In this document: in pieces, positions 17,311 to 26,704 of the stretch
Position numbering within the stretch: position 1 is the stretch's first letter
Layout of the letters: each line of letters starts with the position of its first letter
Source: AP-15 sp963795485
GTDB taxonomy: Bacteria > Pseudomonadota > Alphaproteobacteria > ATCC43930 > CGMCC-115725
NCBI GenBank assembly: GCA_963795485.1
Contig: CAWCIL010000007.1
Coordinates: forward strand, 124,001-188,000
Direction: 5' to 3'
DNA length: 64,000 nucleotides
Notes under the pieces: model-generated
Seen by the model: only the letters and a program-made list of their open reading frames with translations
Told to the model about the DNA's origin: nothing
Databases searched by the model: none
Position numbers and translations under genes: made by a program

Positions 17311-18225
17311 ATGATGGACCCGATCGTCGGCAGCGGCAAATATACCTACAAGGTGCACGAGGATTGGGCGCGCCCACCGGCTGGCCTGGACGTGAGGGCG
17401 TGCGCGGTTTCTGTCGACTCGCAAGACCGGGTCTACTGCTTTAATCGAAATTCCGAGCATCCGGTCGTGATCTTCGATCGCGACGGTAACTTCGTCTCGT
17501 CCTGGGGAGCCGGGATGTTCTCGTTTCCGCACGCGATCCGGATCGATCAGAACGATCACGTCTGGCTCACCGACGAATATCATGGTCAGTACATGAAGTT
17601 CACCACCGACGGCCGGTTGCTCCAGACCATCGGCGTCAAGGGCCAGCGCTCCGACACTGGGGTGCCGGCGGACGAATTCGCGTCGTCCGCGTGGAAGCAG
17701 GTCACCCATGGCGGCGGCCCGTTCAACCTGCCGACCGACATCGCCTTTGCGCCCAGCGGCGAAATGTTCATGAGCGACGGCTATGGCAACGCCCGTGTCC
17801 ACAAATTCTCGGCCGACGCGCAATATCTGTTTTCTTGGGGCGAGCCGGGCACCGCGCCGGGGCAGTTCAACCTGCCGCACGGGGTGTGGGTCGACAGCCG
17901 CGGCCGGCTGCTCCTGGCCGACCGGGAAAACGACCGGGTGCAGGTCTTCGATCAAAACGGCAAGCTGTTGACGGTTTGGCCGACCGAGCTGATCGGCCCG
18001 GCGTTCTTCTATGTCGACGACGAGGACATCGTCTACATTCCCGAGCACAATGGCGGCATGATCAGCATCCTGACCCTCGACGGCGAGCGGCTGGCCCGCT
18101 GGGGCGACGGGCCGGTCAACCGATCCTGCCACGGGATCTGGTGCGACTCGCACAAGGACCTCTATGTCGTTCAGCCGGGCGAGTGGGGCCGCGTGCGCCG
18201 CGTCGTCAAATACGAGCGCCAGTAA
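17311..18225 (+). CDS. NHL-repeat beta-propeller protein
   Basis: The 304-residue protein consists of repeated NHL blades: DSQDRVYCFNRNSEHPVVIF, FPHAIRIDQNDHVWLTDEYH, FNLPTDIAFAPSGEMFMSDG, FNLPHGVWVDSRGRLLLADR and SCHGIWCDSHKDLYVVQPGE. It resembles the peptidyl-alpha-hydroxyglycine alpha-amidating lyase-like proteins found beside LLM oxidoreductases and CoA-transferases in catabolic clusters, but no lyase activity is shown. There is no signal peptide. ATG 17311 is preferred because AAAGGGGGAA precedes it; the frame is open further upstream but with poor coding character. Confidence 0.8.
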   Translation: MMDPIVGSGKYTYKVHEDWARPPAGLDVRACAVSVDSQDRVYCFNRNSEHPVVIFDRDGNFVSSWGAGMFSFPHAIRIDQNDHVWLTDEYHGQYMKFTTDGRLLQTIGVKGQRSDTGVPADEFASSAWKQVTHGGGPFNLPTDIAFAPSGEMFMSDGYGNARVHKFSADAQYLFSWGEPGTAPGQFNLPHGVWVDSRGRLLLADRENDRVQVFDQNGKLLTVWPTELIGPAFFYVDDEDIVYIPEHNGGMISILTLDGERLARWGDGPVNRSCHGIWCDSHKDLYVVQPGEWGRVRRVVKYERQ

Positions 18226-18282
18226 CAGCCGGCCGGTCGGGCGGGGTCGCCGAGGGGTTGCCTTAATATCGGGAGGACGCAG

Positions 18283-19137
18283 ATGGATTTTGGCGCGTCG
18301 ATGTTTTTTACCGATTATTCGATGGGCCCGGGAGAGCTCGGCCAGGCCCTCGAGGCCCGCGGCTTCGAGTCGGTCTGGGCGCCCGAGCATTCGCACATCC
18401 CCTCGTCGCGCCTGTCGCAGCCGGCCTCGGGCGGCGCGCTCGGCAAGCAATATTACGACGTGATGGACCCGTTCGTGACCTTGACCGCGGCGGCGATGGC
18501 GACCCAGACCTTGAAAGTCGCGACCGGGGTCTGCCTGGTCATCCAGCGCGACACGATCCAGACCGCGAAGCTCGTCGCCTCGCTCGACCAGGTCTCGGGC
18601 GGCCGGTTTCTGTTCGGCATCGGCGGCGGCTGGAACCAGGAGGAGATGGCCGATCACGGCACCGTGTTCAAAACCCGTTTCAAGCGGATGCGCGAGCAAG
18701 TCGAGGCGATGCGGGCGATCTGGAGCCAATCCGAGCCCGAATATCACGGCGAGATCGTCGATTTCGCGAAAATGCGGACGTGGCCGAAGCCGGTGCAGAA
18801 GCCGCACCCGCCGGTCATTGTCGGCGGCGCCTTTCCGCACAGCGCACGCCGCGCCGTCCGTTATGGCGACGGCTGGGTCCCGAACGCCAGCCGGCCCAAT
18901 TATGCCGATGTGACCGAGTTTTTGCCGCAGTTTCGGCAGATGGCGACGGACGCCGGGCGCGATCCGACGAACATACCGGTCACGATTTTCGGCGCCCCTG
19001 AAGACCTCGATCGGCTGAAGCGCCATCGCGACCAGGGTATCGCCCGGCAAGTGGTCACCTTGCCCTCGGCCAAGGCCGACGAGATCCTGCCGGTGCTCGA
19101 TCGCTGGGCCGAGCTGATCCGCCAATCGCGGCATTGA
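18283..19137 (+). CDS. LLM-class flavin-dependent oxidoreductase
   Basis: This 284-residue TIM-barrel protein belongs to the luciferase-like monooxygenase family (FMN or F420 dependent). It shows GFESVWAPEHSHIP, LKVATGVCLVIQRD, LDQVSGGRFLFGIGGGWN, PHPPVIVGGAFPHSARRAVRYGD. GGGAGG lies just before ATG 18283. It is probably co-transcribed with the NHL gene, HbpS-like gene and thiolase. The substrate is unknown; cofactor choice cannot be decided from the motifs seen. Confidence 0.87.
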   Translation: MDFGASMFFTDYSMGPGELGQALEARGFESVWAPEHSHIPSSRLSQPASGGALGKQYYDVMDPFVTLTAAAMATQTLKVATGVCLVIQRDTIQTAKLVASLDQVSGGRFLFGIGGGWNQEEMADHGTVFKTRFKRMREQVEAMRAIWSQSEPEYHGEIVDFAKMRTWPKPVQKPHPPVIVGGAFPHSARRAVRYGDGWVPNASRPNYADVTEFLPQFRQMATDAGRDPTNIPVTIFGAPEDLDRLKRHRDQGIARQVVTLPSAKADEILPVLDRWAELIRQSRH

Positions 19138-19161
19138 GCAACGCAGCGAGGAGCCTACCCG

Positions 19162-19597
19162 ATGCCGACCCTCGAGCAGGCCTCGATCATCGTCGACAAA
19201 GCGCTGCGAAAAGGGCCGCGAGCTCGGCTTCAAGCCGCTGACCGTGGTCGTGCTCGACGCCGGCGGCCATCTGAAGGCGATGAAGCGCGAGGACGGATCG
19301 AGCCTACTGCGCCCCGAGATCGCCGGCGGCAAGGCCTGGGGCGCCTTGGGCATGGGCTTTGGCGGGCGCGAATTTGCCCGCCGCGCCGCCGCCAATCCGA
19401 TGTTCATTCAGGCGCTCGGCGTCGCCTCCGGCGGCCGCGTCATCCCGGTGCCCGGCGGTGTGCTGATCCGCGACGCAGCCGGCGACATTCAGGGCGCGGT
19501 CGGGATCAGCGGCGACACCTCGGAAAACGACGAAACCTGCGCCGTCTGGGGTATCGGCTGCGCCGGTCTCGTCCCTGACACCGGCGACCCCGGTTAG
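19162..19597 (+). CDS. GlcG/HbpS-family haem-degrading-like protein (one frameshift)
   Basis: The N-terminal 17 residues (MPTLEQASIIVDKALRK) and the rest (TVVVLDAGGHLKAMKREDG, RPEIAGGKAWGALGMG, PVPGGVLIRDAAGDIQGAVG, ISGDTSENDE) lie in adjacent frames and join after removing one G near 19214. The total of 145 residues is the family length. GlcG/HbpS proteins form small octamers and bind haem or act near glycolate and corrinoid enzymes; the role is unsettled. It is placed 24 bases after the LLM gene and 78 bases before the thiolase. Confidence 0.8.
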
Positions 19598-19675
19598 GTT
19601 CGGAGTCGGGCGCCGAGGCCGCCGCCGGAGCGCGGCGGCGATCTCGCCGATCGCCCTTTCGGACAGGAGGAAGGC

Positions 19676-20878
19676 ATGCGCGAAGCCGTGATCGTCTCGA
19701 CCGCCCGCACCCCGATCGGCAGGGCCTATCGCGGCGCCTTCAACGACACCCAGGCCCAGGCGTTGGCCGGGCACGTGGTCGCCGCCGCGGTGCGCCGCGC
19801 CGGCGTCGATCCGGGCGAAATCGAGGATGTGGTCTTAGGGGCGGCACTGCAGCAGGGCTCGTCCGGCTATAACATCGCCCGCCAGGCGGCGGTCCGGGCC
19901 GGGCTGCCGGTCTCGGTCGCCGGCATGACCGTCGACCGGCAATGCGCCTCCGGGCTGATGGCGATCGCGACCGCGGCGAAAGAGATCGTGCATGACGGCA
20001 TGACCATCGCGGTCGGCGGCGGCGTCGAGTCGATTTCGCTGGTGCAGAACGACAGCCGCAACGAATACCGCGCCCAGGACCCCTGGCTCGTCGAGCACCG
20101 GCCCGACCTTTACATGACCATGATCGAGACCGCCGAAATCGTCGCCGAGCGCTATCAGGTGACACGCGAGGCACAGGACGAGTACGCGCTTTCCTCGCAG
20201 CAGCGCACCGCGGCGGCGCAGGCCGAGGGCCGGCTCGCCACCGAAATCGCACCTCTGCCGTCGATGATGCGGGTCGACAGCCGCGACACCGGCGAGACGA
20301 AATCGGTCCCGGTGACCCTCGACAAAGACGAGGGCAACCGCCCGTCGACGACGCTCGCCGGCCTCTCTGCGTTGAAGCCGGTGTTCCGCGACGGGCAGAC
20401 GCTGAAGGAGGGCCGGTTCGTCACCGCCGGCAACGCCTCGCAGCTCTCCGACGGCGCCTCCGCCTCGGTGCTGATGGAAGCGGTCGAGGCCGAGCGCCGC
20501 GGATTGCAGCCGCTCGGCCTCTATCGCGGGATCGCGGTCGCCGGCTGCGCCCCGGACGAGATGGGGATCGGCCCGGTCTTCGCCGTGCCCAAACTGCTGC
20601 AGCAGCACGGGCTCGAGGTCGGCGACATCGGCCTGTGGGAATTGAACGAGGCCTTTGCCGTGCAGGCGCTCTATTGCCGCGACCGCCTCGGCATCGACCC
20701 CGAGCGCTACAATGTCGACGGCGGCGCCATCTCGATCGGCCACCCCTACGGCATGTCAGGGGCGCGCATGGTTGGCCACGCCCTGATTGAGGGCAAACGG
20801 CGCGGCGCGCGCTATGTCGTCGTCACGATGTGCGTCGGCGGCGGCATGGGTGCCGCCGGGCTGTTCGAGGTGCTGTGA
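19676..20878 (+). CDS. acetyl-CoA C-acyltransferase (thiolase)
   Basis: This is a complete 400-residue thiolase. The acyl-accepting Cys90 lies in VDRQCASGL, NEAFA is present, the catalytic His356 lies in GHPYGMSGAR and Cys386 in CVGGGMGAAG. It would cleave 3-ketoacyl-CoA (or condense acetyl-CoA) in the cytosol. CAGGAGGAAG before ATG 19676 is a strong ribosome-binding site. It closes a four-gene plus-strand group (NHL protein, LLM oxidoreductase, HbpS-like, thiolase). Confidence 0.93.
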   Translation: MREAVIVSTARTPIGRAYRGAFNDTQAQALAGHVVAAAVRRAGVDPGEIEDVVLGAALQQGSSGYNIARQAAVRAGLPVSVAGMTVDRQCASGLMAIATAAKEIVHDGMTIAVGGGVESISLVQNDSRNEYRAQDPWLVEHRPDLYMTMIETAEIVAERYQVTREAQDEYALSSQQRTAAAQAEGRLATEIAPLPSMMRVDSRDTGETKSVPVTLDKDEGNRPSTTLAGLSALKPVFRDGQTLKEGRFVTAGNASQLSDGASASVLMEAVEAERRGLQPLGLYRGIAVAGCAPDEMGIGPVFAVPKLLQQHGLEVGDIGLWELNEAFAVQALYCRDRLGIDPERYNVDGGAISIGHPYGMSGARMVGHALIEGKRRGARYVVVTMCVGGGMGAAGLFEVL

Positions 20879-21375
20879 ACGGGTCGAGGACCCTCTATCT
20901 GAGACCGCGGCCGGCCAGATCCGGCCATCTGTGGTAAACCGGGCTTCCGTCCGCGTTCTGCGCGTCGATTGAGACCACCTCCGGGCGCCGTTGGAGGGCG
21001 TGCGCCGCGCTCGTCCGGACCGTCCTCGCCGACGAGCAGAGCCCCGGCCAAAGGATGGTTCTCGGGCGCGAAGCGGATCGCGTAAAGCTCCGAGCCACTG
21101 CGATAGTTAACGCGACTTGCAGAAAAGCCGGTCAACCGAAATTTGGCGCTGGTGTGGAGAAATTGCGGCGGATTCACCTTGACAAGCCCGACCAGGCTCG
21201 AACCGCCGGTGTGCTGCGTCGCCGTGCTGAGCGCAGGCGGCCCGACAGCTCCTCGGCCCGGTTGCGTCCTGGACGGCTTCGGGTCCACATACGCCAATGA
21301 TCCCTTCAAGTTGACTAGATCTTGTTTTCCGGCGCCAATTAACCCTTTATCGCCATAAATTCGCGAATTGTTGTA
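20879..21375. other. spacer without a confident gene
   Basis: A minus-strand reading in two frames between about 20895 and 21300 gives pieces such as SGSELYAIRFAPENHPLAG and VVSIDAQNADGSPVYHRW, which could be a broken small hypothetical protein. No family is recognised and the rest of the frame is low quality, so it is not called as a gene. Base composition turns AT-rich from 21290 onward. Confidence 0.3.
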
Positions 21376-21403
21376 TTGACTGTTTATCGATGCCGCATAT
21401 GCT
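21376..21403 (+). promoter_or_regulatory. putative sigma-70 promoter for the lytic transglycosylase gene
   Basis: TTGACT (21376-21381) and TATGCT (21398-21403) are 16 bases apart in an AT-rich stretch about 30 bases upstream of the ATG at 21436. Confidence 0.45.
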
Positions 21404-21435
21404 GTTGATTACCAATCGATTACGGAACCTCGGCA

Positions 21436-22105
21436 ATGCGCTGTTCGCGACCGGCGGCGGTTATTCTGTTGCTCAGCCAGGCCATCGCCGCGCCCACGAT
21501 GGCGGGCGAGCACAAGACCCTGCGTTTGGCGACGGCCGCCGCCCAGGACAAACCGCTTGCCGGCAATTCGCTGGACCGCGTCGCTTTCGCCGTGGACGGC
21601 GCCGAGTTCGAGCCACGGCGCCGACGAGGCGATGTGGCGCCTCGATCCTGCGGGGCCGCAGGGGCCGATGCAGGTCAGCGAGGCCGCAGCAACCGATGTC
21701 GGCGGCGGCGACCGCTTCGACACCGAGCAAAACCGCGAGATCGGCCGCGCCTATCTGGCGCAGCTCTATCACCGCTATGGGAATTGGCCCGACGCGATCG
21801 CCGCCTACAATTGGGGCATCGGCAATTTCGACGCCTGGGTCAAGGCGGGGCGGCCGGCCGACCGGGCGCCGGTCGGGGTCTCGGCCTATCTAGGTCGGGT
21901 TCTGCACGACAGCGGCTTGTGCGACGGCAAGTCTGCGAAACGCCCGTCGCGAATTCCCGCAGCACCCGTCACTTGCAGCGATCTGGCCGCTTGGGAAGAC
22001 GCGCTCGGTGACGGAAGATCCGGGCACGGCGTCGTGACGACACGTTTCTACTCCCAGCTCGACAAGGCCATGCGACTGGCAGCACAACATGCCGGGCGAC
22101 GCTAA
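21436..22105 (+). CDS. lytic transglycosylase SLT-domain protein (one frameshift)
   Basis: The precursor of about 222 residues begins with a signal peptide (PAAVILLLSQAIAA). After removal of one T near 21612 the frame continues as AESSHGADEAMWR with the catalytic Glu of the SLT fold, then PQGPMQVSEAAATDVGGGDR, AYLAQLYHRYGNWPDAIAAY and NWGIGNFDAWV. It would cleave peptidoglycan glycan strands in the periplasm. The C-terminal ~60 residues are not conserved in the family and contain several Cys. No secretion or phage genes are adjacent, so a housekeeping or orphan role is likely. Confidence 0.78.
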
Positions 22106-22121
22106 TCGTCCCCCGGTAACG

Positions 22122-22259
22122 TTACAACGCGGTCCAGCCGCCGAGGAACAGCGCCAACCGCAGCGTCATGTTCCACATCAGCAAGACCAGTGCCAGGTCA
22201 GACAATATCGCCGTCGACAGCGGCAATTTTTTCTCCGAGCAAGGAACCGCCTGCGACAT
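22122..22259 (-). CDS. possible 45-residue membrane peptide
   Basis: A short frame, ATG 22259 to TAA 22122-22124, encodes 45 residues with a hydrophilic N-terminus (MSQAVPCSEKK) and one hydrophobic helix (ILSDLALVLLMWNMTLRLAL). GGAGAG lies 8-12 bases upstream of the ATG and an AT-rich stretch lies further upstream, so expression is plausible. No family is recognised. It may be chance. Confidence 0.4.
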   Translation of the reverse strand: MSQAVPCSEKKLPLSTAILSDLALVLLMWNMTLRLALFLGGWTAL

Positions 22260-22447
22260 AAGGTTCTCTCCTGCGTCTCTTTCGTAAGCGACGAGTGACC
22301 GCCGTCACCTCGACCCTCGACATTATTAGGCAAGAATCGCGCCATTGTCGTAACACACTGTAATGCATTTCTATTTTTGGATAGGCGCAGCTGCCCTGTA
22401 AAGTTCGGCGACGGTCTCGGGAGATACCGCCGGCGAGCCGGGCTTTT

Positions 22448-22484
22448 GGGTGCGGGCACCGGCGCTGTAGCGGAACCCGCACCC
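22448..22484. terminator. hairpin downstream of the VOC gene
   Basis: GGGTGCGGG (22448-22456) pairs perfectly with CCCGCACCC (22476-22484). It lies about 65 bases after the stop of the minus-strand VOC gene. There is no U-tract, so terminator function is uncertain. Confidence 0.35.
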
Positions 22485-22548
22485 GCTGTGGACCGAGACC
22501 GGGGTGGAGGCTGCGCCGCGAGCGGACGACACCCTCCGGGTTCCGCAG

Positions 22549-22953
22549 TCAGGCCGCGGCGTGATCCGCGGGTGCGGTCTCGTCCTTGTCGAAATCGAAT
22601 TCGACTTTGGCGCCGTGCGGGTCGTTGAAGAACAATTGCCAGATGCCGCCGCCGGGCAGCCGGCGCAGCTCGTATTCGATGGCTTCGCGCTTCAAGGTCG
22701 CGACGGTGGCCGGCAGGTCCTTGGCGCTGAACGCCATATGATCGAGGACGCCGGCGCGCTCCTCGGGCAGCGGATCGCGGTGGATCACGTGCAGGATCGG
22801 CGTATCGCCGCCCTCGGCATAGAGCCACCACCCGGGAAACTGAAACGGCGGACGCCACCCGACCCGGAACCCGAACAGGTCGCAATAAAAGCGGCGCGTC
22901 TCTTCGAGGTCGTCGCTCAAGACGGTAAAGTGGTTCATCGCAGCCACGCTCAT
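22549..22953 (-). CDS. VOC-family (glyoxalase/dioxygenase-like) protein
   Basis: The 134-residue protein has one glyoxalase fold: NHFTVLSDDLEETRRFYCDL near the N-terminus, PGWWLYAEGGDTPILHV, and a C-terminal QLFFNDPHGAKVEFDF with the metal-ligand Glu. The first His of NHF and this Glu would hold a divalent metal. The start chosen, MSVAAM at 22953, has GGGAG upstream. Substrate unknown. It follows the amidase gene on the same strand. Confidence 0.82.
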   Translation of the reverse strand: MSVAAMNHFTVLSDDLEETRRFYCDLFGFRVGWRPPFQFPGWWLYAEGGDTPILHVIHRDPLPEERAGVLDHMAFSAKDLPATVATLKREAIEYELRRLPGGGIWQLFFNDPHGAKVEFDFDKDETAPADHAAA

Positions 22954-23070
22954 GCGGGATCTCCCTTCCGACACGGACGGCCGCGCGCGAACATCGGACG
23001 CCGCAGCCCGGAGCTGCAGATTTGGCGAAAGCTCGCGCGGCGTCAACCGCCCGCCCGGTTCCCACGCACC

Positions 23071-24477
23071 CTAATCGAGCGCAGCCGGGCGACGGATCGG
23101 CTGGGTCGTCTCGAAGGCGCGCGCCGCCCGCAGCACGCGCGCCTCGCCATAGAGCGGGCCGACGATCTGCAACCCGATCGGCAACCCGGCGCCGGTCAGC
23201 CCGCAAGGGATGCTCGCCGCCGGCTGCCGGGTCATGTTGAACGGATAGCTGAACGGCGACCAGTCGATCCAATGCCGCTCAGTGGCCGGATCGTGCAAAT
23301 CCTGGCCGGCGGGCAGGGCCGGCACCGGCATGGTCGGCGTCAGCAGCAGGTCGTAGCGCTGGTGAAAAGCGCCCATCGTCCGCCCGAGCGTGTTGCGCAC
23401 GAGGTCGGCAGCGACCCAGTCGACGGCGCTGATCGGCCCGCCGGCCGCGGCGGTTTCCAACAGACCCGGATCGCACAATTGCTTCCGCTCGTCCGGATAG
23501 CCGCCGAGCAATGCCGCGACTCCGGCCGCCCACAAGGTGAACAGCGCATCGCGGGGTGAATCGAATATCCGATCGACCTGATCGACGACTGCACCAAGGA
23601 CCTCGAATTGCTGCGCCGCTGCCGCGACCGCCGCGGCGATCTCCGGATCGACCCGCGCATAGCCGAGATCGGGGCTGAAGGCGATATGCCAGCCCTTGAC
23701 CCCGCCGTCGAGCCCATGGCGCCAATCGCGTTCGTCGGGCGGCAGCGCGTAGGGATCGCGGTGGTCGGGGCGGCCGATCGCACCGAGCATCAACGCCGCG
23801 TCGGCCACGGTCCGCGTGATCGGCCCGTGATGCGACAACAGGCCCAACGGCGAAGGCGGGTAGGCCGGCACCCGGCCAAAGCTCGGCTTCAGCCCGAAGA
23901 TGCCGCAGAACGCCGAGGGCGTGCGGATCGAGCCGGCGCCATCGCTGCCGAGATGCAGCGGCCCGATCCCGGACGCCGCCGCCGCGGCTGCCCCGGCGCT
24001 GCTGCCGCCGGAGGTCCGCGACAAATCCCACGGATTGCGGGTCATCCCGGTCAGCGGGCTGTCGCCCAAGGCCTTCCAGCCGAATTCGGGGGTCGTGGTC
24101 TTGCCGAGGATCACCGCCCCGGCCTCGCGCAGCCGCGCCACCGCCGGCGCGTCCTCCGACCAGTCCTGATCGCGATCGACCAGATGCGACCCGCGCAAGG
24201 TCGGAAAGCCACGCATCGGCATCAAATCCTTGATCGTCACCGGCACGCCGTCGAGCGGCCCGGTGGGCTCGCCGCGCCGCCAGCGTTCCTCGGAGGTACG
24301 CGCGGCCGACAGCGCGCCGTCGCGATCGATGACGCAGAAAGCGTTGAGCCGGGGCTGCAGCGCATCGAGCCGATCGAGCAGCAGCTCCGCCGCCTCAACC
24401 GGCGACAGGGCCCGGTCGCAGAAACGCTCGATCAGCGACACCGCCGAGGTGTAGGCAAGATCGTCATCGGCCGCCAT
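23071..24477 (-). CDS. amidase (amidase-signature family)
   Basis: This 468-residue hydrolase has the Ser-cisSer-Lys triad in place: Lys83 in VTIKD, Ser159 in SGGSSAG and Ser183 in GAGSIRTPSAFCG, with the usual 24-residue spacing between the two serines. It also shows GDSPLTGMTRNPWDLSRT and, near the end, GLPIGLQIVG. It hydrolyses amides in the cytosol; since no gatB/gatC genes are near and the C-terminus is the non-Gat type, GatA is unlikely. It is the upstream gene of a pair with the VOC protein. Confidence 0.9.
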   Translation of the reverse strand: MAADDDLAYTSAVSLIERFCDRALSPVEAAELLLDRLDALQPRLNAFCVIDRDGALSAARTSEERWRRGEPTGPLDGVPVTIKDLMPMRGFPTLRGSHLVDRDQDWSEDAPAVARLREAGAVILGKTTTPEFGWKALGDSPLTGMTRNPWDLSRTSGGSSAGAAAAAASGIGPLHLGSDGAGSIRTPSAFCGIFGLKPSFGRVPAYPPSPLGLLSHHGPITRTVADAALMLGAIGRPDHRDPYALPPDERDWRHGLDGGVKGWHIAFSPDLGYARVDPEIAAAVAAAAQQFEVLGAVVDQVDRIFDSPRDALFTLWAAGVAALLGGYPDERKQLCDPGLLETAAAGGPISAVDWVAADLVRNTLGRTMGAFHQRYDLLLTPTMPVPALPAGQDLHDPATERHWIDWSPFSYPFNMTRQPAASIPCGLTGAGLPIGLQIVGPLYGEARVLRAARAFETTQPIRRPAALD

Positions 24478-24694
24478 GGCTGCTCCTTTGGACCTGCCAC
24501 CTGCGAGGCGAGGATCGGACAGCTAAAGCCGCGAGGACTTGATGCGCAACCTCAAGCTCAACGGCGAGCGGCTGTCGGCGAGCCTGTTGGATTGGCGCCG
24601 ATCGACGGCACCGCCGAAGGCGGGGCGTGCCCGCTCGCCGGCAGCATCGGTGCGAAGCGATCGGTGCAATCCTCCGGCCACCCGTGTACGCAAT

Positions 24695-25519
24695 TCAGAG
24701 AAAATCGCGCACCCGCTCGATCTCGTCGAGGGCGCCGGCCGGGGAGACGGCCAGGATCTCGTCGAAGCCGATCTGCTCGATCCGCTTCAGCCGTCGGCGC
24801 ACCTCGTCGGGCGGCCCGATCAGCGAGACGTGCGCGAGCTCGCCGAGATTGCCGGTTTCCGGGCGGCCGGCGAGGTCGACTGCGACATTGGCGAGGATCG
24901 CGTTGCCGCCGCCCGCTGCGCGATAAATCTGGATGCCCCGTTCGAGATCTTCCCAACTGCTGTAGCGGCCGGAGGCGGTCCAGCCGTAACATTCGGTCGC
25001 GGCATAGGTGATCCACCGGCGGTTGCGCCAGGCGCCGAGCACGATCGGCGGTCCGCCCTCGCAGCCCGGCCACGGCGACAGGACGCCGCCCTTGACCGGC
25101 TCGCCCCGCCACGCCCGGCGCATGATCTCGAGCGAGCGCATCAGGGCGCGGAAACGCTCGCCGAAATCGGCATCGAGCAGGTCGAAATCGGCCTGCGTCG
25201 AACCGCTTCCGACGCCGAGGCGCAAACGGCCGCCGGAGAGTGCCTGCACCGTCTGCGCGCAGCGGGCGAGCTCCACCGGATGGCGCAGCGGCACCTGCAA
25301 CACCGCGGTGCCGAGCTCGACCCGCGTTGTGGCGACGCAGAGCGCAGCCAACACGCTGAGCGGATCAAGGGTCGGCCGGCCACGGCCCAATGAATCGGTC
25401 ACCCAGAGTCCGGGAAAGCCGCGGGCCTCGACCCGGCGCGCGTATTCGACGATCTGGTCGAGGGTGCGCCCGCGCGGCTGCGGGCCGGGGCCGAGGGTGG
25501 TCATGACGCTGATCCTCAT
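24695..25519 (-). CDS. LLM-class flavin-dependent oxidoreductase
   Basis: The 274-residue protein is a second luciferase-like oxidoreductase: YARRVEARGFPGLWVTDSLG, ELGTAVLQVPLRHPVELARC, ALSGGRLRLGVGSGST and ALMRSLEIMRRAWRGEPVKG. ATG 25519 is preferred (GAGGGG upstream) over a GTG at 25555. It differs clearly from the LLM protein at 18.3 kb. It lies upstream of the amidase gene on the same strand, 218 bases away. Confidence 0.85.
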   Translation of the reverse strand: MRISVMTTLGPGPQPRGRTLDQIVEYARRVEARGFPGLWVTDSLGRGRPTLDPLSVLAALCVATTRVELGTAVLQVPLRHPVELARCAQTVQALSGGRLRLGVGSGSTQADFDLLDADFGERFRALMRSLEIMRRAWRGEPVKGGVLSPWPGCEGGPPIVLGAWRNRRWITYAATECYGWTASGRYSSWEDLERGIQIYRAAGGGNAILANVAVDLAGRPETGNLGELAHVSLIGPPDEVRRRLKRIEQIGFDEILAVSPAGALDEIERVRDFL

Positions 25520-25630
25520 GACCAGGCGCCCCTCGAAGGATATGCCGTCACGCACTTCTCCTTTGCCGAATGGTCAGCCTGCCGGGAACCATGCTCGATC
25601 GGGCCGGGTGGCGCCGATGGCCGAATTTGC

Positions 25631-26512
25631 TCAACCGCCGGGCGCGCGGAACAGCATCGTGCCGCCGACCGAGGACGGCAGGTCCACGACGATGCCGTGC
25701 GCCAATGGGCGATAGGCGAGCCCGGCGTCGTCGAGATGGCGGCGCAGAGGGTCGAGGTCGGCCACCTCGATCTCGCAGATGGCGAGATAGGGGAGCGGCG
25801 GCCCGGACCTGAGGCCGAACTCGCCGGCGAGAAATTCCGGGGCGGCGAAGTGCAGCGCGCCCCGCTCCAAGGCGATCGTCGCGACCGCGCCGTCCCGATG
25901 GGCCGGGCGGCCGGTGAAACGGGCAAAACGCGCGGCCGGCTCGTCCGGATCGTCAGCGGCGATCCACACCGCGGCGAGCGCCTGCGCTCCGTTCGGATGG
26001 TCGAGGTCGGGCTCGCGCCACACCAGATGCGGGGTGTGGTGGGTCAAAAACTGCATGCGTCCTTCGGCCATCGCGCCAGGGGCGACGCGGGCGATCGTAA
26101 ATCGGGCCTCCTCCGCGCCGTTTTCGGTGGCGACCGGGCGGCGCATGTCGACGAGCGGCAGCACCGGAAAGCCGGCCATCGCCAGACGGCCGTGCTCGGC
26201 CGCGGCATCGGCCGAGCTGAAGGCGGCGAGATGGAGCCCGACGTGGCGCGCCAGACGCTCGTTCAGCTGCTGCGCCAGCGGTGTGTCGGCGGTCGCGGCC
26301 AGGATCTCGACATAGCCGCGCCGCAGCATCGCGCAACGATTGCCGGTGCCGGCGGGAACGGGCCGGCCGTCGACCCGGTTGGTCTGATGAGTAAACGGGG
26401 TCACCAGGAAGCCGCAACGCTCCAGGGCTGCCGCCGCCGGCTCCATCGCCGGCGCGAAAAGCGCCACATGGTCGAGAAACACCGCGCCCGTTTCAGGCAA
26501 TTGTCCTGGCAT
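25631..26512 (-). CDS. VOC/glyoxalase-like domain protein, two-domain
   Basis: The ~293-residue protein has an N-terminal half beginning VFLDHVALFAPAMEPAAAAL and LRRGYVEILAATADTPLAQQ, and a C-terminal half with PYLAICEIEVADLDPLRRHL and VVDLPSSVGGTMLFR. This is a duplicated glyoxalase fold like the Glyoxalase_3/DUF-type proteins. ATG 26512 (MPGQLPE) is preferred; the frame is open upstream to 26653 but that part looks non-coding. Substrate unknown. It is divergent from the cyclase gene. Confidence 0.72.
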   Translation of the reverse strand: MPGQLPETGAVFLDHVALFAPAMEPAAAALERCGFLVTPFTHQTNRVDGRPVPAGTGNRCAMLRRGYVEILAATADTPLAQQLNERLARHVGLHLAAFSSADAAAEHGRLAMAGFPVLPLVDMRRPVATENGAEEARFTIARVAPGAMAEGRMQFLTHHTPHLVWREPDLDHPNGAQALAAVWIAADDPDEPAARFARFTGRPAHRDGAVATIALERGALHFAAPEFLAGEFGLRSGPPLPYLAICEIEVADLDPLRRHLDDAGLAYRPLAHGIVVDLPSSVGGTMLFRAPGG

Positions 26513-26704
26513 TGCCGCTCTCCGCTCGGCCGCATCGCGGCAGGCATCAAACCCGCGCGCCCGGCATTTGCCAAGCGCCTGATCCGCGTCGGGCCCCGCC
26601 TCGTTCGCTCCGGCCGATGTCGCAACGCAAACACCCTTGCGGCGTCTGGACAACCAGCTCGGTCTACGGTATTTCGTGGTGCAACCCTTGGCGGCAGCTT
26701 GAGC

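Noticed and set aside
17185..19407. 740-codon open frame on the minus strand
   Set aside because: It covers the NHL-repeat and LLM genes in antisense; those are well supported by motifs and ribosome-binding sites.
20812..21309. 165-codon minus-strand frame after the thiolase
   Set aside because: It overlaps the thiolase end, has no recognised domain and only short stretches of protein-like sequence; described as spacer instead.
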